NCBI RefSeq assembly: GCF_014204915.1
Contig: NZ_JACHMH010000001.1
Span: 4,985,501 to 5,049,500, forward strand
Direction of reading: 5' to 3'
Origin: Crossiella cryophila
GTDB taxonomy: Bacteria; Actinomycetota; Actinomycetes; Mycobacteriales; Pseudonocardiaceae
Length of the DNA: 64,000 bases
Below the pieces are notes generated by a model. It saw only the letters and a list, made by a program, of their open reading frames with translations, searched no databases and was not told the DNA's origin. This document shows, piece after piece, positions 50,769-59,063 of the stretch; positions within the stretch are counted from its first letter, which is position 1; each line of letters opens with the position of its first letter. The translations under genes and the position numbers were made by a program.

Positions 50769-51619
50769 CCGGGCACGCCCGCGGCGTTGCACTTGATCAC
50801 CACGTTGAGGCAGTTGCGCACCCGGCGGTCCAGTTCGGCCGCGGGCCAGACGTTGAAGAAGTCGCCGTGCATGGTGTACCCGGGCCCGGAGGACAGCCGC
50901 AGGCCGCCGGTCGGACCGGTCACCGGATACCGCAGCACCATGCGCAGCTTGGGCACCGGCACCGGGTGCGCGGACGGGCAGCCGCCCGCCACCGGGTAGG
51001 CCAGGTGACCGGCGTGGTTGGGCGAGTCCAGGTCCCGGCCGTTCCAGCACTGCGGGAAGTCCAGGTAGGTCTCCAGCATCGTGTTCGGCGGGCACTCCAC
51101 GAAGTCCTTGGAGGGGTTCACCTGCCCGGCGTGCAGGCAGGACCAGCGCGCGATGCTGTCGTGGTGGCCGGTGGCCTTGGCGTTGCCCGCCACCACCTTC
51201 AGCCCGAGCGGGTAGGACCGGATGTCCTGCGGCCGGTTCACGCCCTCGCCGAGGTAGTAGAAGGTCATGAACCGCGGCGGCACCGGCACGTTGTCCTTGA
51301 ACAGCGTCGGCACCCAGTAGGAGGAGATGTCGATCAGCGGATCGCAGTTGCCGGTGGCCCCGGCCAACGATTGCAGGGTCGAGCGCGCGTTGGTCGAGTT
51401 GTTGCCGAAGAAGTCGTGCAGGTGTGAGGCCCCGGCCAGGTTGGGCAGCACGATCGGGTCATCGGGCAGCCGGTGGCTGAGCTGGCAGTCGGCCACGAAC
51501 TCGGCCACCCGCACCGGCTCGGCCTGCGCCGCGCCCGCGCCGCCGGTGAGCAGGCCCGCGACCACGGCCATGATCGCGAACAGAGTGGTGGAACGTCTCT
51601 TCGTCGTTGAAGAAGCCAT
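50765..51619 (-). CDS. Secreted DUF1996 protein
   Basis: A 284-residue exported protein with a Sec signal (MASSTTKRRSTTLFAIMAVV ... AAQAEP) and the DUF1996 pattern: CQLSHRLPDDPIVLPNLAGASHLHDFFGN, YWVPTLF, YYLG, FPQCWNGRDLDSPNHAGHLAYP and CPSAHPVPVPKLRM. ATG 51619 was chosen because AGGGAG lies eight bases before it and the signal peptide begins there; the frame stays open further upstream. It is the first gene of the leftward operon and has LacI-type palindromes 50-150 bases ahead. DUF1996 proteins occur in actinomycetes and fungi, sometimes joined to carbohydrate-binding modules. The biochemical role is unknown. Confidence 0.9.
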   Translation of the reverse strand: MASSTTKRRSTTLFAIMAVVAGLLTGGAGAAQAEPVRVAEFVADCQLSHRLPDDPIVLPNLAGASHLHDFFGNNSTNARSTLQSLAGATGNCDPLIDISSYWVPTLFKDNVPVPPRFMTFYYLGEGVNRPQDIRSYPLGLKVVAGNAKATGHHDSIARWSCLHAGQVNPSKDFVECPPNTMLETYLDFPQCWNGRDLDSPNHAGHLAYPVAGGCPSAHPVPVPKLRMVLRYPVTGPTGGLRLSSGPGYTMHGDFFNVWPAAELDRRVRNCLNVVIKCNAAGVPG

Positions 51620-51668
51620 TCTGGAACTCCCTCTGCTTGGCATCGGGCCCGACGCAAACGTATGGAGA

Positions 51669-51680
51669 GAGAGCGCTCTC
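51669..51680. promoter_or_regulatory. LacI-type operator O1
   Basis: GAGAGCGCTCTC is a perfect 12-bp palindrome about 50 bases upstream of the DUF1996 start. It resembles the CebR-type LacI operator of actinomycetes (TGGGAGCGCTCCCA), with the same AGCGCT centre. Confidence 0.65.
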
Positions 51681-51744
51681 AAGCGGTCACTATGGCGCTG
51701 CCCGGACGGCACCGGCAACCGCCGTTCGTATGAGTCCGCAACAA

Positions 51745-51766
51745 TCCGAGGGAGCGCTCTCTCGGA
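51745..51766. promoter_or_regulatory. LacI-type operator O2
   Basis: A 22-bp palindrome centred on GAGCGCTC with one mismatched pair (51751/51760). It shares its centre with O1 and lies 76 bases further upstream, centre to centre, a spacing that would allow looping by a LacI-family tetramer or two dimers. Confidence 0.6.
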
Positions 51767-51985
51767 CGTTCACGCAAGTAGGCGGACTGTGTCGCCGAGC
51801 CGGGTGACCCGTCACCTTTTCGGTGCGCATTGGCGGTAGAGCCTTGCCCCGCAATCTGGCCGTTACCTACGATGTTGATCAACAGCATCGCTTCGAGCCA
51901 CGGCATCTGGCCTGGTCAGTGCTGCTTTCTCGCCGTCAGTGCGGACGGCGCACAGTCGGGGTGTGAGGGAAAGAGAGGACCACGC

Positions 51986-52093
51986 ATGGACGTGGACCGG
52001 TGGGTCGAGGTGGAGGAGGCAGCCACCCGGCTGGTCCGCATCGCGGGCAGATCGGCCTTACCCGGTGGCGGCGGCGACGCGCGCCCTGGTTGA
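51986..52093 (+). CDS. Possible 35-residue peptide
   Basis: A short frame begins ATGGACGTGGACCGG after an AGAGAGGA ribosome-like site and codes for an acidic, then glycine-rich peptide (MDVDRWVEVEEAATRLVR at its start). Its codons end mostly in G or C. Its stop lies in the loop of a strong hairpin. No family is recognised. It may be a real small protein or a chance frame. Confidence 0.3.
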   Translation: MDVDRWVEVEEAATRLVRIAGRSALPGGGGDARPG

Positions 52094-52113
52094 GGGTGCG
52101 CGTCGCCGCCGCC
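52067..52113 (+). terminator. Very long GC hairpin
   Basis: Two 21-base arms (52067-52087 and 52093-52113) pair with only one G-T wobble around a five-base loop. It covers the end of the possible 35-residue frame and ends 68 bases before the membrane-protein gene. A terminator or an attenuator in its leader are both possible. Confidence 0.6.
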
Positions 52114-52181
52114 AGTTGTCCTGGCTGGTCCCTCAGCGTCGAGGGACCGCTCCACGTCTTGTCGGTAGGAACTTCCCCAAC

Positions 52182-52451
52182 ATGCCCCTGTCATTGATCG
52201 TCGTGCTCGTTGTCCTCATCGCCGGCGGTGCGCTGGTCCTGATCCTGGGACGGCTGCTGATCGCGGCCGATCAGGCCCTGGACCGAGCCCACCAGAAGAT
52301 GCTCACCGGTGGACCCACCCGGTGGCACCGCCTGGCCCACCGGCCGCGCCGGTGGTGGACAAATCGCTGTCATCACTGCCTGACGGCGCTGATGGAAGAG
52401 CGGCGGATCAGCCGCGAGCAGCGGAAACCGGTGCTGGCGCCGGTTGACTGA
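52182..52451 (+). CDS. Small membrane protein, unknown
   Basis: An 89-residue protein. One transmembrane helix at the N-terminus (MPLSLIVVLVVLIAGGALVL) is followed by a basic cytoplasmic tail with a His/Trp/Arg-rich stretch (RWHRLAHRPRRWWTNRCHHC). The frame runs further upstream but the hydrophobic start, GC3-rich codons and a GTAGGA site 13 bases ahead favour ATG 52182. No family is recognised. It lies between the long hairpin and the glycosidase gene. Confidence 0.55.
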   Translation: MPLSLIVVLVVLIAGGALVLILGRLLIAADQALDRAHQKMLTGGPTRWHRLAHRPRRWWTNRCHHCLTALMEERRISREQRKPVLAPVD

Positions 52452-52453
52452 TC

Positions 52454-52479
52454 GCAGGACGGCCGGATTTCTGTCCTGC
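52454..52479. promoter_or_regulatory. Inverted repeat ahead of the glycosidase
   Basis: GCAGGAC and GTCCTGC form 7-bp arms around 12 bases, just after the membrane-protein stop and about 35 bases before the glycosidase start. It may end the upstream transcript or be a regulator site. Confidence 0.3.
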
Positions 52480-52514
52480 TTGTCCACTTGTTCCACGCCT
52501 TGAACCAAGGTCTG

Positions 52515-55500
52515 ATGTCCGGCATGGCGAATGCGACTGGACCAGTCTCACGACGCGGTTTCCTTGCCACCACGGGCACCTTGCTCGCCAGTGTCGGTGT
52601 CGGCGTCGCCTTACCCGGCGCCGCGGCCGCGGCGCCCGATCCGGGACAGGCCGCTCCGCCGCGCACCGATCTGGCCAGGTTCCGGCCGGTCACCGCCTCC
52701 TCCACCGCCTATGCCGCCGCCCCGCCGGAGTTCGCGGTGGACGGCCTCGCGGTCACCGGGGTGCGGGGCAGTGGCTGGCGGGCCGAGGCGGCGGGACCGC
52801 AGTGGCTGATCGTGGATCTCCAGGCCCAGTGCCGGATCGAGGCGGTCCGCCTGGTCTTCGAGGCCAGGCTGACCGACCCGGCCTACGTGCCGGGCACCGG
52901 CTGGAACCCCTTCTCCGACACCGACGGCTCGGAGATCCTCTCCAGTGCCGCCACCGCCTTCCGGCTGGAGGTCTCGGACAACGGCACCGCCTGGCGGACC
53001 GTGTACGAGACCTCCTCCGGCCCCGGCGGCCAGGTCGACATCGCGCTGCCCACCCCCGCGACCGGTCGCTGGGTGCGGCTGTCCACCTCGCGCACGCACA
53101 ACACGAACCCGGTGGGGCTCAACGGGTTCGAGGTCTACGGCAGCACCGAACGCCCGCGCCCGGCGGTCAAGGGCTGGACCGACTGGGGCCGCAACACCCG
53201 CCCCGCCCCGGCCCTGACCGTCGGCAAGGACGGCACCGTGCCGCTGGAGTCCGGCTGGTCGCTGACCATGGACGAGTGGGCCGGGACCAGCGACGGCGCG
53301 GCACTGTCCGGCCCCAGCATCGACACCACCACCTGGCTGCCCGCCTCGGTGCCCGGCACCGTGCTGGCCGACCTGGTGGACCAGGGCCACCTGCCCGATC
53401 CGGTGTCCGGGCAGAACAACCTGCACATCCCGGAGGCGCTGTCCCGGCACAGCTGGTGGTACCGGCGGGCCTTCACCGTGCCCCGCGAGCTGGACGTCAG
53501 CGCCGGACGGCAGGTGTGGCTGGAACTGGACGGGGTCAACCACCACGGCGAGGTCTGGCTCAACGGCCACAAGGTCGGCACCGTGACCAGCCCGTTCGCC
53601 CGCGCCCACCTCAACATCACCGAAGCCCTGAAAGCGGGCAACGGCAAGCACAACCTGGCCATCCGGGTCGACCCGATGCCGCACCCCGGCACCGCGGGCG
53701 ACAAGGGCGCGGACGGCCTGGCCTTCCTGCACTCCGGCAAGCTCTACCTGGACTCGCCGACCTACCTGGCCACCTCCGGCTGGGACTGGATGCCCGCCGT
53801 ACGCGACCGCGGCGCGGGCCTGTGGAACCACGTTCGCCTGCGCAGCACCGGTTCGGCCGTCCTCGGCGACCCGAGGGTGGAGACCACCCTGCCCAACCTG
53901 CCGGACACCAGCCTGGCCGAGGTCAAGATCAGCGTTCCGGTGCGCAACCCCGGGACCGCGCCGGTGTCCGTGGTGGTGCAGGCCAGCTTCGGCGCGATCA
54001 GCCTGCGCACCACGGTGACCGTCCCCGCCGGTGGCAGCGCCAACGCCGTGTTCGCCCCGGCCGAGCACCCCGCCCTGCGGCTGCGCGACCCGAAACTGTG
54101 GTGGCCCAACGGTTACGGCGACCCCAACCTGCACGAACTCACCCTGACCGCCACCGTCGGCGGCGTCCGCAGCGACCGGCGCAGCCTGCGCTTCGGCATC
54201 CGCCAGTTCGGCTACGGCTACGACATCCCGATCAAGATCGACCCGGCCACCAACTCGGCCAAGCAGACCGTCGAGTTCGCCCCCGTCCAGGCCAAGCACG
54301 TCCGGATCCACTGTCACACCAGGGCCACCGGCTGGGGCAACTCACTGTGGAGCCTGTCCGTTGTGGACAGTGCCAAACCCGATGTCGACCTGGCCCTTGG
54401 CAAGACGGCCAGTGCGTCCTCAGTGGACAATCCGGGCAACGCCGCTGGCAACGTGGTCGACGGCAACACCGGCACCCGCTGGTCCTCGGAGTACACCGAC
54501 AACCAGTGGATCCAGGTGGACCTCGGCGCGGACACCGGGTTCGACCGGGTGGTGCTGCTGTGGGAAACCGCCTACGCCAAGGACTTCACCGTGCAGACCT
54601 CGGCCGACGGCCAGAGCTGGACGGACGTCAAGAAGGTCAGCAACGCGCCGATCCCGTTGCGGATCAGCGTGAACGGCGTGCAGGTGTACTGCCGCGGCGG
54701 CAACTGGGGCTGGGACGAACTGCTGCGCCGGATGGTCCCGGACCGGATGGACGCGGTGGTCAAGATGCACCGCGACATGAACTTCACCATGATCCGCAAC
54801 TGGATCGGCAGCAGCTACCGGGAGGAGCTGTTCGCCCAGTGCGATGAGCAGGGCATCCTGGTGTGGAACGACTTCTGGGAGGCAGGCGCCTTCCTGGCCG
54901 ACCCGCCCGGCTACGTCGACGTCGCCCGGGACACCATCCTGCGCTACCGCACCCACCCCTGCATCGTGGTCTGGTGCGCGGCCAACGAACAGCACCCGCC
55001 GCCGGCCATCCACAACGGCATCGCAAAGGCGATTGCCGAGGAACACAGCGAGATCCTGTACATGCCGGACTCCGCAGGCGGTTTCGTCTCCGGCCACGGC
55101 CCGTACTACTGGGTGGAACCCGCCAAGTACTTCGAGGCGAGCACCTACGACACCAACAACTTCGGCTTCCACACCGAGATCGGCATGCCCACCGTCCCGG
55201 TGGTGGAGAGCATGCGCAACCTGGTCGGCAAGGACCACGCCGGCTGGCCGATCGACATCACCTGGTTCCACCACGACTGGTCCACCAAGGGCAACCAGCG
55301 GCCGCAGACCTACCTGGAGGCGATCAACACCCGGCTCGGCGAGTCGACCAGCCTGGCCGAGTTCTGCCGCAAGGCCCAGTTCGTCAACTACGAGAACATG
55401 CGTGCCATGTTCGAGGCGTGGACGGCGAACCTGTGGCAGGACGCGAACGCGTTGCTGCTGTGGATGTCGCACCCGGCCTGGCACAGCACGGTGTGGCAGA

Positions 55501-56141
55501 CCTACGACTACGACCTGGACGTCAACGGCAGCTACTACGGCGCCCGCAAGGGCTGCGAGGCCCTGCACGTACAGGCGAACCCGGACGGCCAGGTAGTCGC
55601 GGCCAACCACACCCCGGTGGCGATCACCGGCGCCACGGTCAAGGCCACCCGCTACGACCTCAACGGCAAGCAACTCGGCACCCCACAGTCCCAGCAGCTC
55701 GCCATCCCCGCCTCCAACATCACCCGCGCCTTCACCGTTCCGTTCGCGGCCGACCTGCCCGCCCTGCACCTGCTACGCCTGGTCCTCAGCGACGCCAAGG
55801 GCAAGGTCCTCTCGGAGAACACCTACTGGCGCTACCGCAAACCCGAGGACATGCGCCAGCTCAACACCCTCCCCCAGACCAGGGTCTCAGTCCGCCTCAA
55901 CGACCAGCGCCCAGGCAGCCTGACCGCCACCCTGCGCAACGAAGGCCGCACAGTAGCCGCGCTGATCCGCCTCTCCGTCCGCGACCGCCGCTCCGGCGCC
56001 CGGCTGCTACCAGTGACCTACACCGACAACTACCTCTGGCTCCTCCCCGGCGAATCCCGCACCATCACCGCCACCTGGAACCCAACCAACCACCCCTCCA
56101 CCACCCCAACCCTGACAGCAGAGGGCTACAACACCCGCTAA
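52515..56141 (+). CDS. Secreted GH2 glycosidase with two discoidin (CBM32-like) domains
   Basis: A 1208-residue exported enzyme of glycoside hydrolase family 2, nearest in layout to exo-beta-glucosaminidase and beta-mannosidase members. A twin-arginine signal (SRRGFLATTGTLL) comes first, then an N-terminal F5/8C discoidin domain (about 45-215), the GH2 sugar-binding domain (about 240-420, with WYRRAFTVP and WLELDGVNHHGEVWLNG), the beta-sandwich (about 430-560), an inserted discoidin domain (about 575-715) whose two halves are in reversed order, the TIM barrel and a C-terminal beta domain. The likely acid/base is Glu825 (CAANEQ) and the nucleophile Glu888 (FHTEIG). ATG 52515 was chosen for its AAGG site; a TTG 27 bases upstream is weaker. 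The stop is TAA, one of two in the window, and is followed by the 21-bp-unit repeat. Substrate is unproven. Confidence 0.9.
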   Translation: MSGMANATGPVSRRGFLATTGTLLASVGVGVALPGAAAAAPDPGQAAPPRTDLARFRPVTASSTAYAAAPPEFAVDGLAVTGVRGSGWRAEAAGPQWLIVDLQAQCRIEAVRLVFEARLTDPAYVPGTGWNPFSDTDGSEILSSAATAFRLEVSDNGTAWRTVYETSSGPGGQVDIALPTPATGRWVRLSTSRTHNTNPVGLNGFEVYGSTERPRPAVKGWTDWGRNTRPAPALTVGKDGTVPLESGWSLTMDEWAGTSDGAALSGPSIDTTTWLPASVPGTVLADLVDQGHLPDPVSGQNNLHIPEALSRHSWWYRRAFTVPRELDVSAGRQVWLELDGVNHHGEVWLNGHKVGTVTSPFARAHLNITEALKAGNGKHNLAIRVDPMPHPGTAGDKGADGLAFLHSGKLYLDSPTYLATSGWDWMPAVRDRGAGLWNHVRLRSTGSAVLGDPRVETTLPNLPDTSLAEVKISVPVRNPGTAPVSVVVQASFGAISLRTTVTVPAGGSANAVFAPAEHPALRLRDPKLWWPNGYGDPNLHELTLTATVGGVRSDRRSLRFGIRQFGYGYDIPIKIDPATNSAKQTVEFAPVQAKHVRIHCHTRATGWGNSLWSLSVVDSAKPDVDLALGKTASASSVDNPGNAAGNVVDGNTGTRWSSEYTDNQWIQVDLGADTGFDRVVLLWETAYAKDFTVQTSADGQSWTDVKKVSNAPIPLRISVNGVQVYCRGGNWGWDELLRRMVPDRMDAVVKMHRDMNFTMIRNWIGSSYREELFAQCDEQGILVWNDFWEAGAFLADPPGYVDVARDTILRYRTHPCIVVWCAANEQHPPPAIHNGIAKAIAEEHSEILYMPDSAGGFVSGHGPYYWVEPAKYFEASTYDTNNFGFHTEIGMPTVPVVESMRNLVGKDHAGWPIDITWFHHDWSTKGNQRPQTYLEAINTRLGESTSLAEFCRKAQFVNYENMRAMFEAWTANLWQDANALLLWMSHPAWHSTVWQTYDYDLDVNGSYYGARKGCEALHVQANPDGQVVAANHTPVAITGATVKATRYDLNGKQLGTPQSQQLAIPASNITRAFTVPFAADLPALHLLRLVLSDAKGKVLSENTYWRYRKPEDMRQLNTLPQTRVSVRLNDQRPGSLTATLRNEGRTVAALIRLSVRDRRSGARLLPVTYTDNYLWLLPGESRTITATWNPTNHPSTTPTLTAEGYNTR

Positions 56142-56153
56142 CCCCCCACCCCC

Positions 56154-56295
56154 GTGTTGGCCGTTCTCGTACGGTGTGTTGGCCGAACTGGACGGTGTCT
56201 TGGCCGAACTGGACGGTGTCTTGGCCGTTATGGACGGTGTGTTGGCCGTTGGGCGTACCAGTTCGGCCAACACCGTGTACGACATCGGCCAACAC
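56154..56295 (+). repeat. Structured intergenic repeat, copy R1 (142 bp)
   Basis: Five units starting GTGTTGGCC or GTCTTGGCC follow each other at 21-22 base spacing (TTGG at 56157, 56179, 56200, 56221, 56242). Two inverted units (GGCCAA at 56265 and 56287) then close the element. The ends GTGTTGGCC and GGCCAACAC are inverted repeats; the inner GTGTTGGCCGAACTGG at 56176 pairs perfectly with its complement at 56258-56273. Arms of roughly 40 bases can thus fold on each other with tandem units in the loop. It starts 12 bases after the glycosidase TAA. Confidence 0.9.
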
Positions 56296-56313
56296 GCCGG
56301 CTTCAGGTGCTGT

Positions 56314-57393
56314 TCACGGCCGGACCGTGAGCAGCTGGATCGGCCACTGGACCCGGGACTGACCGCCGTGGAACAGGGCCACCCGGTCCATCTGCGGCAC
56401 CGGCAGCCAGATCCGGCCGTCCGGGGCGAGGAAGGGCGCGTCCGTCCAATGTAGACGCGAGTCCTGTACCACGGTGCTGATCCGGCCGTCCGGCGTGCGC
56501 CGCTTCAGCGCGTGCTCGACCAGGTCGGTGAAGTACAGGTTCCCGTGCCGGTCCATCGCGCTGCCACCTACCGCGGGCAGATCGGCCCAGGGCGTGACCC
56601 CGGCCGCGAGTTCCGCGGCGGACAGTGCCGGGTTGTCCAGGTCGCGGGTGGCGATCCGGGACCAGGGGCCGTGCAGCGAGCCGTAGTACAGCCACTGGCG
56701 GTCCGGGGACAGCTCCAGGGGATCGGCGTGCACCCGCAGTGGGCTGCCGTCCGGGGCCCGCACCACCGCGCCGTCCAGTACCAGCGGCCGGTCGGCCGGG
56801 GCGAGGGTGGAGGGATGGTTGTCCAGCACCCGCCGGGCCGTGCCGGTGATCAGGTCCAGCACGATCAGGCCGGGGCGGCCCGCGTCGGTCAGGTAGGCGT
56901 GGCGGCCGTTGAAGCGCACGTCGTCGACGTAGCTGCCGGGCAGCGCCACCGAGTCGGCGAAGTGGTGGATCCGGGTGACCTGGTTGGTGCGCAGGTTGAT
57001 CCGGACCAGCTTGGCGGCGCGGGGGAGCGGGTTGCCACCGAAATCGGGTGACCCGGTGTCCACCGCCCACAGCGAGCCGTGGCCGTCGTGGTGGATGGCG
57101 TTGATGTTGACGAACTTGGTGGCCGGGTCCTGGCCGGGCTGCCAGGAGTTCCACTCGGCGTTCGGATAGGGCCTGGCCTGACCGTGGACCAGTCTGGCCA
57201 GCGCCGGGCCCCTGGAGCCGCTCCAGCGTGGGCCGGAGACGAAGACCCGGCCCCGGTCAACGGCCACCGCGTTCCAGATCATCTGCTGGCTCTGCGCCGC
57301 GACCCGCAGGTCGGCTCGGGCGGTGGCCTCGGCGGTCGTGGCGGTCAGCGGGACGGCCAGTGCGACCGCCAGCACTACGGCGGAAAACCTCAT
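56314..57393 (-). CDS. Secreted royal-jelly/yellow-family beta-propeller protein
   Basis: A 359-residue exported protein. The Sec signal is MRFSAVVLAVALAVPLTATT; the mature part has the six-bladed MRJP/yellow pattern (MIWNAVAVDRGRVFVSGPRW, LWAVDTGSPDFGG, AAKLVRINL, YVDDVRFN, AYLTDAGRPGLIVLDL, SPDRQWLYYGSLHG, GNLYFTD). ATG 57393 follows AGGTTG by eight bases and starts at the signal peptide; the frame is open a few codons upstream from a TTG. Bacterial members may bind or hydrolyse small molecules, but the role is unknown. It converges on the glycosidase gene with repeat R1 between them. Confidence 0.85.
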   Translation of the reverse strand: MRFSAVVLAVALAVPLTATTAEATARADLRVAAQSQQMIWNAVAVDRGRVFVSGPRWSGSRGPALARLVHGQARPYPNAEWNSWQPGQDPATKFVNINAIHHDGHGSLWAVDTGSPDFGGNPLPRAAKLVRINLRTNQVTRIHHFADSVALPGSYVDDVRFNGRHAYLTDAGRPGLIVLDLITGTARRVLDNHPSTLAPADRPLVLDGAVVRAPDGSPLRVHADPLELSPDRQWLYYGSLHGPWSRIATRDLDNPALSAAELAAGVTPWADLPAVGGSAMDRHGNLYFTDLVEHALKRRTPDGRISTVVQDSRLHWTDAPFLAPDGRIWLPVPQMDRVALFHGGQSRVQWPIQLLTVRP

Positions 57394-57593
57394 GTGCGGC
57401 AACCTAAACAACAGGTGGTGGTTTCATGCAAGGACGGCAGGGCACCTCGCGGTTACCAGGTCACCCCCGGGTGACGCACCTTTCGCACCCGGATCCCGCA
57501 TAGTGGATCACCCGTCCGTGTCGCCCTCGATCGCACTACTCTCCGCCTCACGCCCGGCTTCCGGGCTGCTGGCCGAAGTCGAGGGAGTCGCTG
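57394..57593. promoter_or_regulatory. Divergent promoter region with palindrome
   Basis: This 200-base gap separates the leftward propeller gene and the rightward ABC importer. GTCACCC-CC-GGGTGAC at 57460-57475 is a perfect 7-bp inverted repeat and a candidate operator for the importer. A GAGGGAG ribosome site lies just before 57594. Confidence 0.45.
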
Positions 57594-59063
57594 ATGCGAC
57601 ACACGCTCAGGGGCGTGGTGCTGTTCCTGCTGTTGATGATCGTGCTGCCGGGGCAGGCGAGCGCGCAGGCCGCCGAACAACCCGTGGTCCGGGTCGGCAC
57701 CGAGGGGACCTACCCGCCGTTCTCCTTCCACGATCCGCGCAGCCAGGAACTCACCGGCTACGACATCGAAGTGATCAAGGCCATCGCCGGCAAGGCCGGG
57801 TGGCGGCTGGAGTTCGTCGAGACCCAGTGGGACGCGATCTTCCCGGCGCTGGACGCCAGGCGGATCGACCTGATCGCCAACCAGGTCTCGGTCAACGACG
57901 AACGCAAGGCCAAATACGGCCTGTCCAGCACCTACACCTACTCCCGCGGTGTGGTGGTCCGGCGCACGGGTGACACCGGCATCAAGTCGCTGGCCGACCT
58001 CAAGGGCAAGACCACCGCCCAGTCCAGCACCAGCAACTGGGCCAAGGTCGCCAAGGACGCCGGGGCCAAGGTCGAGGCCGTCGAGGGCTTCGCGCAGGCC
58101 GCGGCACTGCTCGCGCAGGGCCGGGTGGACGCGATCGTCAACGACAACATCGCCGTGCTGGACTACCTGGCCAGCACCGGTTCCACCGCGGTGGAGATCG
58201 CCGGGAACGCCGGGGACAAGATCAGCGAGCAGGCGCTGACCTTCCGCAAGGACGATGGATCCCTGCTCGCCCAGGCCAACCAGGCGATCACCGCGCTCAA
58301 GGCCGACGGCACGCTCAACGGCCTGTCGCAGAAGTACTTCAAGGCCAACGTCTCGGTGCCCGACGGCGGCAACGCCGACCTGTCCCAGGGCCGCGGCAGC
58401 CGCAGCACCTGGGAGGTACTGGCCAGCACGGCCTGGCCGATGTTCGTCGGCCTGGTCGAGGTGACCATCCCGCTGACCGCGCTGAGCTTCGCGATCGGCC
58501 TGGTGCTCGCGTTGTTCGTGGCACTGGCCCGGATCTCCGCTTACCGGGTGCTGGCCGGACTGGCCCGCGCGTTCATCTCGATCATCCGCGGCACCCCGCT
58601 GCTGCTGCAGCTGTTCATCGTCTTCTACGGGCTGCCCCAGCTCGGGCTGAAGTTCCCGCCCTTCGCCGCGGCGGTGATCGCCTTCAGCCTCAACGTGGCG
58701 GGCTACGCCGCCGAGGTGGTGCGCTCGGCGATCCTGTCCGTGCCCAAGGGCCAGTTCGAGGCCGCGGCCACCATCGGGCTGGACTACCGGAAGACGTTGC
58801 GCCGGATCATCCTGCCGCAGGCGGCCAGGACCGCGGTGCCGCCGCTGTCCAACACGTTGCTGTCCCTGGTCAAGGACACCTCACTGGGTTCGGTGGTGTT
58901 GCTGACCGAGTTGTTCCGGCAGTCCCAGCTCGCCGCGGCGGAGAGCAACGAGTTCCTCGCGCTGTACTCCTTCGCCGGGCTGTACTACTGGCTGATCTGC
59001 GTGGCTCTCTCCGCCGGGCAGAAACGACTGGAGATCCGACTGAACAGGTATGTGACCACATGA
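57594..59063 (+). CDS. Amino-acid ABC importer: fused binding protein and permease
   Basis: A 489-residue protein that joins two usually separate subunits. After a signal peptide (MRHTLRGVVLFLLLMIVLPG), a family 3 solute-binding domain (about 30-250) shows VGTEGTYPPFSFHD, LTGYDIEVIKAIAGKAGWRLEF and DAIVNDNIAVLDYL. A HisM/GlnP-type permease (about 275-485) follows, with four to five membrane helices and the EAA loop (EAAATIGLDYRKTLRRIILPQA) that contacts the ATPase. Polar amino acids or cystine are the likely cargo, by family. Such fusions are known in some Gram-positive importers. The start follows a GAGGGAG site; the stop overlaps the ATPase start (ATGA). Confidence 0.93.
   Translation: MRHTLRGVVLFLLLMIVLPGQASAQAAEQPVVRVGTEGTYPPFSFHDPRSQELTGYDIEVIKAIAGKAGWRLEFVETQWDAIFPALDARRIDLIANQVSVNDERKAKYGLSSTYTYSRGVVVRRTGDTGIKSLADLKGKTTAQSSTSNWAKVAKDAGAKVEAVEGFAQAAALLAQGRVDAIVNDNIAVLDYLASTGSTAVEIAGNAGDKISEQALTFRKDDGSLLAQANQAITALKADGTLNGLSQKYFKANVSVPDGGNADLSQGRGSRSTWEVLASTAWPMFVGLVEVTIPLTALSFAIGLVLALFVALARISAYRVLAGLARAFISIIRGTPLLLQLFIVFYGLPQLGLKFPPFAAAVIAFSLNVAGYAAEVVRSAILSVPKGQFEAAATIGLDYRKTLRRIILPQAARTAVPPLSNTLLSLVKDTSLGSVVLLTELFRQSQLAAAESNEFLALYSFAGLYYWLICVALSAGQKRLEIRLNRYVTT

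Larger units (their letters stand above)
51620..51985. promoter_or_regulatory. Regulatory region ahead of the DUF1996-DUF305-LacI operon
   Basis: This 366-base stretch holds no convincing gene. It carries two GAGCGCTC-centred operators (51669, 51745) and a perfect TGTTGATCAACA palindrome at 51873-51884. It probably also serves the rightward small genes beginning near 51986. Confidence 0.55.

Noticed and set aside
52067-52113. Small structured RNA gene
   Set aside because: A simple long stem with a five-base loop is better explained as terminator or attenuator. No promoter or conserved RNA family features are visible.
56154-56295. CRISPR array
   Set aside because: Units of 21 bases follow each other directly with no unique spacers, some are inverted, and no cas gene is nearby.
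56065-56454. Frames through repeat R1 that encode heptad peptide repeats such as VLAELDG or CWPNWTV
   Set aside because: A 21-bp DNA repeat is open in several frames on both strands and yields seven-residue peptide repeats in each. The pattern is due to the DNA repeat, not to a protein.
57394-57593. Riboswitch ahead of the amino-acid importer
   Set aside because: Only one short inverted repeat is present, and I could not find the multi-helix core of a known riboswitch.
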